From Haliclystus octoradiatus (Eukaryota > Cnidaria > Staurozoa > Stauromedusae > Haliclystidae), in contig OU744454.1 in assembly GCA_916610825.1 (NCBI GenBank), positions 8,620,922-8,684,921 of the forward strand: DNA of 64,000 bases, in the 5' to 3' direction. This document shows, one piece after another, positions 1 through 15,683 of the stretch. Both the position numbers and the translations under genes were made by a program. A model generated the notes under the pieces. The model was not told where the DNA came from, did not search any database, and saw only the letters and a program-made list of their open reading frames with translations. How positions within the stretch are numbered: the first letter of the stretch is position 1; every line of letters starts with the position of its first letter.

Positions 1-210
1 TTTCATCAGCTTGATGAGGAAGTTATATGCGATTTCAAGATGTATGTCAGCTGATAGGCTATATTAAATCCAAACATTATAATATAAATTATTCTTATAT
101 ATGACACTTGTAACTCAGAAGTCTGATAAGTTTACAAATGCTTGGAAAAGGGACACGGCCAAAAGCAGAAGACAACTAACGAAACAATTTAGCTTAGATT
201 ATAATAACAA

Positions 211-337
211 AAATTGCTCCGCTATGCACGGACTCATGGTTGAATGATAGAAAAGAAAACACTATGCTTAAAAATTGAGAAAGCATTGATAGAAAGCATA
301 TAAAAAGCTTAAAAATCCGTTAACAAAGGAGCCTTAA
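211..337. repeat. Direct repeat, copy 1 of 2
   Basis: A block of about 125 bp that recurs with scattered differences at 713-847. Both copies contain GGTTGAATGATAGAAAAGAA followed by a run rich in AAAGCATATA motifs. Read forward, one frame gives a short WLND-like string reminiscent of the linker upstream of LINE reverse transcriptases, but stops interrupt it. It is probably LINE debris; that reading is weak. Confidence 0.5.
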
Positions 338-712
338 ATCAGTTATCAAATCATCTGTGACTTCAATCATCACATGAACCAGTTTTCAAAGGCTTTGGAG
401 CTTATTAGATATCAAATGGAATTAGAATAATTTAGAAATAGTGAACAGAAAAATAATAATAAATATTTAAAATCTCAAAGAATTATGAAAAATATGTCAA
501 CAATCATTTTACCCAGCAACGGCCAAAGCTGACTCACACCAAACCATGTGCAAATCAACTTTAAACAAGGCTTATTTCACAAAACGAACTAGGAACTACT
601 TCTGGTGCTTGACGCCATTACCTCAATCGAATTTATCGCACGTCATGTTCGGCATTATTTACGTGAATTGCATGATGCGATCAACTTTCGTCCACGAGAC
701 AAGAAGATGATG

Positions 713-847
713 AAAAAATTGCCCCGCTATGCTCGGACTCGTGGTTGAATGATAGAAAAGAAAACAATACGCTTAAAAATTGACAAAAGCTATGATAGAA
801 AGCATATAGAAAGCTAAAAAATAATCAGTTAACAAAGGGACCTTAAA
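713..847. repeat. Direct repeat, copy 2 of 2
   Basis: Second copy of the block at 211-337, same orientation, with substitutions and small indels. The two are about 500 bp apart, so this is a local duplication or two insertions of one family. Confidence 0.5.
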
Positions 848-1020
848 AACGAGGCTTATTCCACAAAAAAGAGAATATTTCACAAAAATAGACAAAATAC
901 CTAAAAGAAATTGTCGTATAATCTCAAGTGTTTGAGATCAAATGGTTATCATGTCTGCACAATAAAGTCGCTGTGGTAGGGTCTCTTGTTCGGCTCCTGC
1001 AAATGTAAATATTCTTGATA

Positions 1021-1105
1021 ATTCTTTTCTATTTTATTTTATTTTATTACAATTATATTTTATTTTATTTTATTTTATTTTATTATAATTATATTTTATT
1101 TTGAA
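1021..1105. repeat. (TTTTA)n low-complexity tract
   Basis: Imperfect pentanucleotide run of TTTTA with occasional TTATAATTATA interruptions. No coding signal. Confidence 0.8.
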
Positions 1106-2599
1106 CTTACTAAATAAGTATTAGAATGAGAATGTTACATTACTTAAATAGATTACAACAATTCGAGATAGATAAACTAGACAAAGACGTCCTATTAACT
1201 ACAACACATGTACTGGACTTTATTTCAGTTTGAATCATAGTAAATAGCATTGAAATAATTAAATTGAACTGTTTGAGATCGGTAAAATTTGGCCTACAGT
1301 AAAATTTTCGATCAATACATCTGAAGTAGAACTGCAGTCAAATATTAAAAAGAAAGTCTTTCATACAAACAATAATTTTGGTTCAAAGTGGTATTTGATA
1401 ACAAGAGCCCAGGAATAGTTTCTTTGTGTTCAACTTGCTAAATAATAATTCCGTCCAGCGTGGGGAGTTGCCTGATTAGAGAGTATAGAGCATAGCTTGC
1501 TCAACTAAAATCATCAAGGCCTAATAAAACGAGTAAGGAGATGATTTAGGTATTGTTCTAAATACAACACAAGGTCATTTGTTTCTCTGACAACAAGTAG
1601 GCCTAGCGAAAAGTTTTCGGTCTGTCAAAGGCAATAGAGTGTTCAATCAAAAACAAAAAACAAAAATGTTGAAGAAAGAAAATTAAAATAAAAATACTGT
1701 CAAGCATAATAATAAGGAAAAAATCATTACAGTACAGTTTTGATAGCCGAAGAAGGCATATGCAGAAAACAACCGGCAAATAAGCCGATGGAAGTAGTCG
1801 AACCGGTCAAAAAGCAAGGATTTTCTTATAAACTAAAATAATCTTGCACTGGCACGCGTCAGGGTAAGTTGAACATCCATAATGGAGACGTTGAGAGGAG
1901 TCTGGCCCAAAACCGCTACGCGGTAGGCCTCAAGCCAAAACTATCTTGAGGGGAGTTACACAAAAACATATAATGCACAAGACAGGGACAACTTCTACAA
2001 TACAGCATAACTCCACCAAATCACAATACAACACAAATTAAGTATTATTTAATTGATGATGAACACGATTCATTAGCGAATAATGTGATTGAAAACAATT
2101 ATAGATAGCAAAAGGTGTCAACCAATACGCCCCCATGGTCCCCTTACCCTAGGTTGCTTCTGGTGTACACAGACATAATAACAATTTACCTCAACGAATG
2201 CATCTGTGAGATCACTTGCACGATCCATGATTGGAAAGTCACATCCATCGATAATCTTCACCCTGATGATACCTAGTAAAAACAATTACCTTTTGTCAAT
2301 TGCAATCTATCCGAATTTGAATGCCCATAGTGCACCTTCACTCCTATGTGAATCCTTATTTTTGTTTAGCAACAATAGGGCATCTATATGGTTGTTAGTT
2401 ATTATGGTAATTATCCTCCCACATGTAATGAATTAGACAGCTTATATTGTATTAAGTTGAGAAGGTGAAAAAATCATGTGGTATTGAAATTTTCGTTTAT
2501 TTGTTGATAATCGGTTGTCTAATTCATAATCGGTTAACTGGTTAATCAGTTAATCGGTAAGCCGGTCCACCTCTAAGTAGTAGCTCTGTCGGAGAGATG
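1106..2599. other. No gene seen
   Basis: AT-rich sequence with short open frames only. No splice-flanked frame, recognisable protein or RNA gene found by reading both strands. Confidence 0.5.
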
Positions 2600-4200
2600 G
2601 AATTTCCAGGCCGACTTTCTGGAAGCAGGCTACTTTTGACGTGTTTTTTATTAGACCAACAGAGATTCGTATGCATCTGCAGAAGCAGGTATCTAGCCTT
2701 TTGCATACCTCTTCCTTAATTCCACAAAGTAGAACATCGCAATTTAGTTGAAATGTGGTGATATAGTCTAAATGTTTTTACCATTGACACTTTAGTAGGA
2801 TATGGGAAAAAATTTCTGAATTTGGCAAGATACCCAACTTTTGCATCACTTTCCTACATATGTCATTTACAGAAGCAGTGAACGTAAGTTTATTATCAAT
2901 TTTCAGTCCAAGCAGTTGTAGTTCTGGTTGGGCTGATATGGCTTTGTTAGGTGGTTTTGAATGAACCATTCTGTTAGATTCATGATATCTTTATTGTTGA
3001 AGTCAGTATATCTCCATGCTTGCTAGAAGCATACAAGGTTGTATCGTCTGCATACTGTAAGACTGATGTGTTATTAGTCAAACAGTGCTGAAGATCATTA
3101 GAGAATATATTAAATAAAATAGGGACAAGAATTCTACCTTATGGTACACCAGATGAAATTGGTAACCAATTTGAAAATTGATTATTTATCCGAACATGCT
3201 GACATCTATCAGTTAAATAGGAAGTTAACAGTTGCAAGGAATTTCCTGAGAGTCCATACAAGCACCAAGCATTGCAATAAGTAAATTATGATGGACCGTG
3301 TCAAATGCTTTACTTAAATCAAGTGCTACGACGGCAACAGTTTCCTTTCTGTTGAGGGAGGCTCGTCAATCCTCTGTTATCATTAGCCTACTAACGCTGT
3401 GCTGCAAGAGTGGTTTTGCAGGTAGCCAGATAAAATTTGCGACCACAGTGAATGTGTAATCATATGACACATCAGCTGATTTGTTAGTAATCGTTCAAAT
3501 ACTTTTGAAATAGAAACAAGGAGAATGATTGATCTACAATTCTTCTTCAGCAGCGGATCATCACCTTTTGGTATCAGAGTTGCTGCCCCATCCTTTCGAT
3601 GTACAGGGAAGCTACTTTTGGATATGCAGAATATCTTATACGAATTACCAAATTGGAAATGGGCTACCATCCTCACCTGATGATTTACTTGTTTTCAGAT
3701 CGAGTAGAGTTCTAGATATTGACAAAGGTGTTACTTGCGTTGAAGTCAAACATTGGTATTTCCTTTTGATTGCTCATGATATTAGCCACTGCTTTAGGCT
3801 CTGATACAAGCGATTATGTTCTAATAGAGTGGGCCTAATGCCTTCTGTTTTCTCCCGTTTAGAAAATGGTAGCCACCATCCCAAATGCATCCAGAATTCA
3901 TTTACAGATCCCTGCTTAACAATCTTGCTGATGTAATAACGGATTTCTAGTCGTCGAATCTTGGATGTTTCTTTCTTTGCAGTAATACATTTAAATTTGG
4001 TTTCAAGAGAGTTATTATCTAAATATAGACGATTCCTGTTCATGATTGAAATCATAAGGCATGCCGTAAACCAAGCTGGTTGGTTTGGTTTTTCAACTCT
4101 CCATCTTGTGGGGCAGTGATCTTCAAGAATATTATTTAAGGACAATTCAAATGCTTTTACGGCTGATGATGGACAAGAATTTAGTTTGAAATGTCTGAAT
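2600..4200 (-). mobile_element. Decayed CR1/Jockey-like LINE (reverse transcriptase remnant)
   Basis: Minus-strand fragments in several frames line up in the order expected for a non-LTR retrotransposon pol. From 4200 to 3774 is the linker (region around PAWFTACLM). From 3676 to 3383 is the start of the reverse transcriptase (ATLIPKGDD, then a string near SISKVFERLLTNQL). At about 3324-3279 is a LSKAFDTVHHNLL motif, at 3062-3031 the catalytic YADDTTLYAS, and at 2969-2778 the thumb region with LQLLGLKIDNKLTF. Frames shift and stops interrupt throughout, so this copy is dead. The endonuclease domain was not found. The 3' end is not sharply defined. Confidence 0.8.
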
Positions 4201-5206
4201 TATAAACTATATCGGTTGTGATTCTGATATCCATTAAGACATTGAAAAGTAAAATTCAAAGGTTGCCGCCCCTGGAGCTGCAGTTTTCATCTAAAATCGG
4301 CAGTTAAAAATGATTGTTTTATCATTTTATTTTTATTTTTTGCTGAAATGATTGATTTTGCCGCCTCTGAAGTCAAATTTGATCAAATTTGATTAGTTGT
4401 CCCCCCCCGCCCTAAATTTTTTCGGCGCTGCCGCCCCCGAGATCCATTATTTGAATAGTTGCCATTATTTGCAGACTGGGCCGCGCATTTACATAAACGT
4501 TGGGATCTAGAAGGGTAGGCCCTGACTGCATATTTTGTCGTGCGCGGGGAATAGATTCCCTGCGCATTTTCTTGAATTGGTACTAAACCTTCTTTAAAAT
4601 ACGAAATATCCTACGCGCATCCGCGCAACAATGCAGTCAGGGGGTAGGCTAGTGGGTGTCTTAGCTGATAATTAGCCATTCAATATCTAGCCAATCAGGT
4701 AACGGCCCACACTACATACAATCCTTTTAATCATACAATCGTTTCCTTTTAATCATAATTTAAATTTATAGGCCTAGCTAGGCCTATTTAACTTTCCTAC
4801 AGTACTGAATCTGAAAGGTGACCTGGTCTGTCTTCGTCTACTTAACTTATTTCAAATGATTGTAAACTGAGAAACGGAAGTGATATTCTATACAGATTCA
4901 GAATAAAAGGACGACCTACCTGGCATTTTATTCTTGTATATAATATAGTGGAGAAGAAATATTACGCTGGAAACGTATATTACACAAATATATTTCAAAT
5001 AAATTCTGAGTATCAACAAAATGACGCCATGGCTCTGGACCCTCTCTTGCATACAAGTGGCCAGATTCCAGAATGAGGCCGGTCTTTCGGATCAAGGTTC
5101 AGATCTGATATCGATTTCAGCATGAATTCAGTGAACACTATGGTGCAGACGACTGCATCTACGCCATGGTGGCCCAGCAGAACCATACAGGCGCGGATCC
5201 AAGGGG
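4201..5206. other. No gene seen; repeat-like sequence
   Basis: Contains GCCGCCCC-rich patches at 4262-4445 and, near 4535-4580, a GCGCGGGGAAT / ATTCCCTGCGC motif pair followed by TTGGTACTAAAC. Both features recur at 18020-18070, marking a dispersed repeat family. No coding exon recognised. Confidence 0.45.
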
Positions 5207-5590
5207 GGGGCAAAAGGTGCTTGAGCACCAGTCAGATTTTCAAAGCTGTAATGTTGCCGCAATGACGTAATTTGATATTGCCATAGAAACGGAAGGATTT
5301 CAGTTATTTTGGTGTTTGCCATATTTTACTGCTGATAGCAGTCCCGAACTCTCTCAGTGAACCATTTCATTGGATCAATGATTCAAAGCAATCTTCCAAT
5401 CAGCAACAAGGGCTGAGCACCCCTGGAAATCTAAAAGCCAATCGTATGTCGTCTTTGAGCACCAGTCAGAGCAATCAACATTCCATTCTCGCTTTCGCCC
5501 AATCGTTTCAACCAATCATATTCTCTAAATTAGGAATCTCAGGAATTTGAGCACCAGTGAGCACCAGTGAGCACCTTTATTGCTTTTTTT
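5207..5590. repeat. Possible MITE with GAGCACC repeats
   Basis: Left end GCAAAAGGTGCTTGAGCACC and right end GAGCACCTTTATTGC are roughly inverted, and GAGCACCAGT occurs singly on the left and in a short tandem run on the right. No coding content. It could equally be an unrelated simple duplication. Confidence 0.35.
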
Positions 5591-6299
5591 TAGTGCTAGA
5601 ATTAGAATGACGTCAAGTAACCAAGTACAATACAAAGTCCGACTGTGTTGTTCCCAACTTCGTGTTAACTTATCAAGTCTAATCAAGTCAAGTTGTTTAT
5701 GCCTTCCCCCTTTGCAAGTCTAGGAAAGCTTAACATTATCTTGCTGCGCTATTACAGAATCTGCTCTATATTGACAATTTAACATGAATTTAAAGAAGAA
5801 AGTTCCAGTCGACAAAAGCTAGCTGATTCAAGACTTATTATCAACCTTTCTATGTAAAAAATCAGCACAAGGAAACAAGAAGTTTGAGAAATGTAAATAA
5901 AATTCGCAGAATTGCAAGAAGAACTCATTTTCCTATCAAAAATTGGAAGCTCTATTGCATGCATTATCACAAGAGGTTAGTAGATTAAAAGTTAGTAGTC
6001 TTTATTTTGGCTTTAAATTCACTGGTTTCAATATTTTATTGTAGCCGAGTACCGTATGTTTAAGATCTGTATTTACATATTTTGGTTGTGGATCCTCTTC
6101 TCGTTTCCAACAAAGGTCCTTAAGGCCTGATAAATAGGCCTACTTTTACGGGCCTAATAAATTATTGTATCATTATGTCCATTTAGTTTCAGCACACATA
6201 TTCAGATGATCTTACGATAACACATTGACATAATTCCAGCCTGAATGAATAATGATTGGCTGCAAACCCTTCCATTTGCGCCGCTGCGCATGGATTTTT

Positions 6300-6499
6300 N
6301 NNNNNNNNNNNNNNNNNNNNNNNNNNNNNNNNNNNNNNNNNNNNNNNNNNNNNNNNNNNNNNNNNNNNNNNNNNNNNNNNNNNNNNNNNNNNNNNNNNNN
6401 NNNNNNNNNNNNNNNNNNNNNNNNNNNNNNNNNNNNNNNNNNNNNNNNNNNNNNNNNNNNNNNNNNNNNNNNNNNNNNNNNNNNNNNNNNNNNNNNNNN
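6300..6499. other. Assembly gap
   Basis: Exactly 200 N. The gap abuts an (AAAC)n/(ATC)n microsatellite, the usual kind of place where an assembly breaks. Any open frame across it is meaningless. Confidence 0.99.
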
Positions 6500-6513
6500 A
6501 ACAAACAAACAAA

Positions 6514-6545
<32 letters not shown>

Positions 6546-6830
6546 CCATCATCATCATTTATTCAGAACCTTTAAGTTAAACATAATTTTTTTTCAAAGG
6601 TCTGATACATAGCTAAGTTAACAGGAAAACAGACATTAAGTAACAGAATGGTATAAATAACAGGAAAGAGTGGTAAGTATAAAGTATATTAAGAACGTAA
6701 GTGCTTCTCAAGCAGACATTTGAAAGAAGGCCTGCTTTGGACTTCCTTCATTGCAGACGGTAGATCGTTCCACTTATGCGCACCAGCATCTTGAAATGAA
6801 GGACGATGGCTCAACTTGATGTAAATGTCA
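6500..6830 (-). mobile_element. LINE 3'-end fragment with (ATG)n tail
   Basis: On the minus strand about 6830-6690 encodes the C-terminal tail typical of CR1/L2-type LINE proteins (HKWNDLPSAMKEVQ, then a PSFKCLLEKHLRS ending), followed by an AT-rich 3' UTR. It ends at AATAAATGATGATG and an (ATG)n run, then (GTTT)n, next to the assembly gap. A second copy of the same 3' UTR end lies at about 8381-8452 on the plus strand. The fragment is 5'-truncated. Confidence 0.75.
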
Positions 6831-7784
6831 TTGTGGGCGTGGGTCTGCACGCAGGCACGATTTTATACTGTCTGTATTGAAGTGAAGAAGCCTGAATACC
6901 CATGACACCAAAGCATACCCTTATATGAGGATCAAATCATCATTTGTGAGCTTTTCTTGTGTTTAGATTTCATATACCAATGAAATCTATCGCAGATAAA
7001 AATATTCACATTATCAATGCGTATGTCAATGCACGGTGTCCTGTGTCTTCTCCAGGGTCTTATAGACGCCAATTTTACTAATTTGAATGTGAACGGTACA
7101 TTGACGAATACATGAAGATAAATAAGCAGGTATAAAGACGACAAATGAATAGACACAATTTGTTACGGCAATAATAAAGTTTGTTGAATAAAGTTGAATA
7201 AACCAATGATCTTGTGAGTTGATTGAAATATATATATATATGATTACTGTACTGTTGATAAATCCGTTTTAAACTAGAAAGAGATTAAATTCTATTAATT
7301 ATGATTAACATGACATACTAAAGTAAACAATTTTATAAGTTACGTAAAATAGGATAAATTCATACCGTGTGTTCTTATCCGCGTCTTCACTGTTCTCTTT
7401 CTGTTCTACACTGATTGATATCACGTTGACATATTAATAAATGTATGTCACGATTTGTTCTATTTAGGAGGATTTTATAATTAAACGAATTAAGTAGTAA
7501 GTATAGAGAAAATGAATAGTTCGAGAAATCTATGGGGAAAATTATCGCTTACAGGTCTATTCGTGACACAGGCAGTCCTAGCATAACTTATGGAATGGCG
7601 TCATGGCTATCATATTATTTTTGAATTATACATTAGTTTCCCATTATTAATGTGTGCGTACATGTGAAACGCGATTGCAGTAATTGCCCTCGAAGGTCCT
7701 CAAGCGGGACCATTGCATCGAGTATCGGTTACATAATACTAATTTATGAAGCTGGCAGATGATAATTATTTATTTATACCATAG
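6831..7784. other. Upstream of phosphagen-kinase exons; none recognised
   Basis: The following gene needs earlier exons for the N-terminal part of the protein. None could be recognised here, so they lie further upstream, in the gap region, or do not exist. There is a short (TA)n run near 7230. Confidence 0.4.
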
Positions 7785-11611
<3,827 letters not shown>

Positions 11612-12187
11612 AAAGATTACCGGTCAAACACATCAAAAGGCAACAAAAAATAACTAATTGTTTTCATTATTTTAAAATTTTATATTTCGGTAACCCAGCT
11701 ACCGTAATGACAAATTTAATACATCTCTATTAATTATATTTACATAAATTAAATTAGTTTCATTTCTATACATTAAATATCATAATTAATCTCAATTTAT
11801 TCTGTTAATATACATGCAATATACACTAAAAAAGATTAGAAGGGGTTATTGAATTTGAAATCCTTTACAAGGAAAATATGAACAGTCCAAACTCTTCCAG
11901 CAAGCTCGTATATACAATACAGTTTAGGCTAGAGGCTAATAATGTTTCTATCTATGAAATGGTCTTATGTAGCCATATATTGCATAGACTATGTACGTAT
12001 AAATCTTCTGTAATAAAGTATAGTCTAATCAAATTAGACTAAAATAGGAGAACTAGCAAAGCAAAGTTAATATAGTCAAATCTTCCCCGCAATAAAAATA
12101 TCGCGGTATACTGTCATCATGCAGTCAACATTATTTTCATTCATTACGTGTATCTACGCATCCTGTTACTTCAAATAATAGAATAAT
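11612..12187. other. Intergenic, between convergent genes
   Basis: AT-rich 3' flanks of two convergent genes. AATAAA-like strings exist on both strands, but no polyadenylation site can be assigned. Confidence 0.5.
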
Positions 12188-14343
12188 TTATAACCCATAT
12201 GATTTCATTCTCAGTCTGAAAAACATTCCCGTACCATGTTTATTTCTAGCGCCTTTATTCCGATGGCGACAACATATCGTATAGGTATCAATAATGTCAA
12301 TGATTTCAAGAAATGCATTCGTAAGTACTGTTGATCCGCTAGTAGATGATGTTTCATAAAATGGACATTCATATGACATAGCTAAACTACGGCCTTCTTT
12401 CGTTGCTACTTCACGTCGATGATCCAAATCTGACTTTGTTCCCATAAGAATTACAGGATAATCGAAACATGCATAACGTAAGCGGATAAAATCAAGTAAC
12501 GCATGCGCTCTGTCGAAACTAACTTTACTTGTTACAGAATAACATACTATGAAACCATTTGCAGCAGGCAGATGAGAAGGAGATTTAATCTGAGAAAATA
12601 AATTAATTTGTATTAATTAACATAATCAATTATTAAAGATGTATATAGTTAATTCTTAATACTAATTATTATAATAATATAATAATATTAATAATGGGAT
12701 TGTTCCACACCAGTTCTTGGTATAGAATGTTTATCTAGCATGTTTCATTTTTGACTCTCATCTTCTAGTTAACTTCTTACTCTTAATAACACCGTTATAT
12801 ATAGACTCATAGCTATAGTCTCCATAACACCCAAAGGTCGAGTGAATCATCTACGAGACTTTTCGACCACGTGGATGCACTCATTGTAAGTGGGCCTGCA
12901 TCGTCTAACGGTAATTGATTGCGATTTGTGGTACTGTATGATCGGCTGGTACTATGTTAATATAATTGTTGTATTTAAGGTACTGTAATTTCATTCCAGT
13001 TGTTCACATGTTTTAAGCGTGGTGATTTGCTGCCACTCTTCTCAGTAAATCCGAACGTGGGAGTAACATTATTTAGACTAGATAACCATCGATGATAACA
13101 CAATTCGATTAGGGAATTTATTAACGAGGAGCTATTAGTTACTACATGTAATTCTAATACAAATTGTAATTGTTTATAAATTACAGTTATAAATTGTTCT
13201 CTGCTTATATTCTACACGCTTCCATTTCACCGCTACTCCTTTTATACACTTCTGGACCACAGCAGAAGTAAACAATAGTTACGACAGTAAAGTACAGTAA
13301 AATTACCTGTTTTGAGAAATCTTTGATAAGTAGCTCAGCTTTGCCATCCTTGTAACGAATATCTTTACGGAATTCTTGGTCTAATGACATAAAATGAGGG
13401 AAGAGTTATACTAAATTAACCGACGATATGAATATGTCAGTAGGCTACAGCAAGTAAAATGCCCTTGAAGGCCCTTGAACTAAGTAGTAAGAACCTTGAT
13501 ATTATATAGCGGCTAGGCTACATAAGAGTTAAGCACATATACACGCAAACTTTAATGTTACGGAAAATGAAACATATACACGAGGAGATAGATACAAGTA
13601 AAAATCATCATGTCTTCAAAGTTCAATTGAAGATAGGGGATTCCTATAGAAGGAAGGGCTATGTCGAAGACTGTGATACAGGATATTCATATAGGCGTAA
13701 GCGGGGTTTATTGAGGGATGTGCTATACTATTAATAGGCAAATTAATATGCTGTAAGTATTGATAACAATATTAAAATTATCGAATAATGCCAAATAAAG
13801 GGAAAAGGACCACATATATATTTTGCATGTTGAAAATGATAATAAAGTCAATCTCACTGTTGTACAAATACAAAATGCATACCTTGTTTATGTTCAGAGT
13901 TCTGAATTTGTTTGTCATCAAGAAATCTTGAGATTACAGCTATTAATAAAAATAATATTTCTCATTACATTGATATGGTATATTTCCTTTTAAACCAAAT
14001 TCAGATTTGAGGCACACTACAATACAGTCGTAAAAACTACAAGAAAGAAATTAAGTATAGTATCCATTACTCTGAACTGCAGTAAAGTGGAGCTCTTACT
14101 TGTCTTTCCAACAGATGAATTCCCAATTACAGCAACAGTTAATGTTTTTTTTCTTTTGCCGATCTTTTTCTGTAGAACATTTTTAATACTCTGTTTTTGC
14201 TTTTCTTCGCTTCTCAATTTTTCATTCTCGATTGCCATATTGTCTTCACCTACGGAACCTTCTTGGCTGACACACAATTTATCTTTGAAAGACAGACAAC
14301 AAAATTGATCTTTTATGTTATCAAAAATGTGCTGGGCTTGCAT
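12188..14343 (-). CDS. Atypical Ras-like small GTPase, RGK-like features
   Basis: Four minus-strand exons splice with matching phases: 14343-14100, 13939-13883, 13380-13307 and 12589-12188, giving about 258 residues. There is a basic N-terminal extension of about 70 residues, then the P-loop (AVIGNSSVGKT) and a segment ISRFLDDKQ. Next comes FRKDIRYKDGKAELLIKDF, matching the beta2-beta3 strands, then FIVCYSVTSKVSFDRA and PVILMGTKSDL (G4), then YETSS (G5). The G3 DxxGQ motif that binds magnesium and is needed for hydrolysis is absent; DFSKQ stands there. G4 reads TKSD rather than NKSD. The C-terminus is basic with no CaaX box. RGK proteins (Rad, Rem, Gem) share the N-terminal extension, the altered G3 and the lack of lipidation, so an RGK-like regulator is plausible, but orthology is not shown. 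The start is the first ATG of the open frame. Confidence 0.85.
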
Positions 14344-15520
14344 TGTAAATTTCTCAGTAATGAGCGCTCGTGGATGTAAACAACTGATTTGATTATAGTG
14401 GGTCGTCGTTAAATACTATATTATCTTTTCACAGACGTCAGACTATTTGTTTATTAGGACCCCGCATCTAGCACAGTCTCATAACCTTTATGTTTCGCAA
14501 TTCAGTGTTTATGTGCGAGAGGCACGTTTTCATCACATCAGCGATTTAATGAAGGATGTTCTATATCGTAATATTTATTTTTCATTATGATTTAAACAAA
14601 ACAATAACCAAGTACAAAGTCAGTCCAATATGATCTTCAAGTTCATCTTTCAGTCTGATATGTATCACCGTGGCAACAAAATCAGGGGCGATACTATCTT
14701 TAATGTCTATTCTCATACGTACCACTTTGTTTTGTTCCGCCTTAAACAATACATGCTTTACATTCCATCCAAAATTATTGACATCAAGTTTCTCAGTTCT
14801 CTACAGTATTTTGCGAACAGCCTTTTGTCCCATAAACGCGCTTTAGTTAAATATCTACTTTATATCAATCCTATCAAGAGTGTGTGAAACATTGCGTGAA
14901 GTATATTATCCCTTATAATTCCCGATAATTACGGGTTCCGATGGGGTCCGACCATACCATCACAGGTCCTGGAGTCCCGAGGAGTGATTGTCTATACATT
15001 TGAATGAGTCTAATGACTAACGAGTCATCGACTAATGATTGCGTCTAGCTCGATGATATATATTCCAGTCTGCAAATTTTAGACGGCTGAGCACTGTCTG
15101 TGTGCCTCGCTTAGTCCCAGCCAGCTAGCCAATTAATTAGCTAGCCTACGCTTTTCTGCGGAACCACCCAATGCTTTGTTTTACAGATGATCTCATCATA
15201 GGCATAATTAGCCTGCTCGCGAGTTCCATGTCAAAATGTAAACTTGATAGAATAAAAGTCTACTGCGGCAGGCTAAGGCATCATTGAATCTCTGCGAGTT
15301 AAAAATAATATAACAATAGAGTGCTTGTGCAAAACAATAACTAAATTATGTAATTTTTCAAATCTCTACAAAGTACGCTGTTACAATGTACAATTGTATA
15401 TCTAGCAAGCCTGTAAAGCTCATCAATATATCTTTGCAAATATGATTCAGCCTATTTGAGTTATAAACCTCGTTTACAAATATGTCAATATTTAGTCCTT
15501 GAATTAACTTTAACTTAGAG
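14344..15520. other. No gene seen
   Basis: Upstream of the minus-strand GTPase gene, so it probably contains its promoter, but no specific element can be named. Small open frames lack splice context or recognisable protein. Confidence 0.4.
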
Positions 15521-15683
15521 TTAAAGGGGCAAAAATCATTTGCATTGTTTCTGTGCCTGATACCATGCTGAAGCTTGAAATTTGAAGCCATGCCGAAGCC
15601 ATAACTGACATTGATCGCTGAATTTACGCTAACTTAATTCAAGTTGAGCTCGTAGCGAACGATGGTCAATCTTGCTCCTTTTA
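15521..15683. mobile_element. MITE, TTAA-flanked family, copy A
   Basis: Begins TTAAAGGGGCAAAAAT and ends CTTGCTCCTTTTAA, with GAGCTCGTAGCGAACGATGG just inside the right end. The same terminal sequences occur at 29885-30137 and 31784-31990. Non-coding, with inverted ends and TTAA at both edges, so a non-autonomous DNA transposon is likely. Confidence 0.6.

Noticed and set aside
6189..6612. Open frames across 6189-6612 with poly-His, poly-Ile, poly-Ser or poly-Met
   Set aside because: They bridge the N gap and translate an (ATC)n microsatellite.
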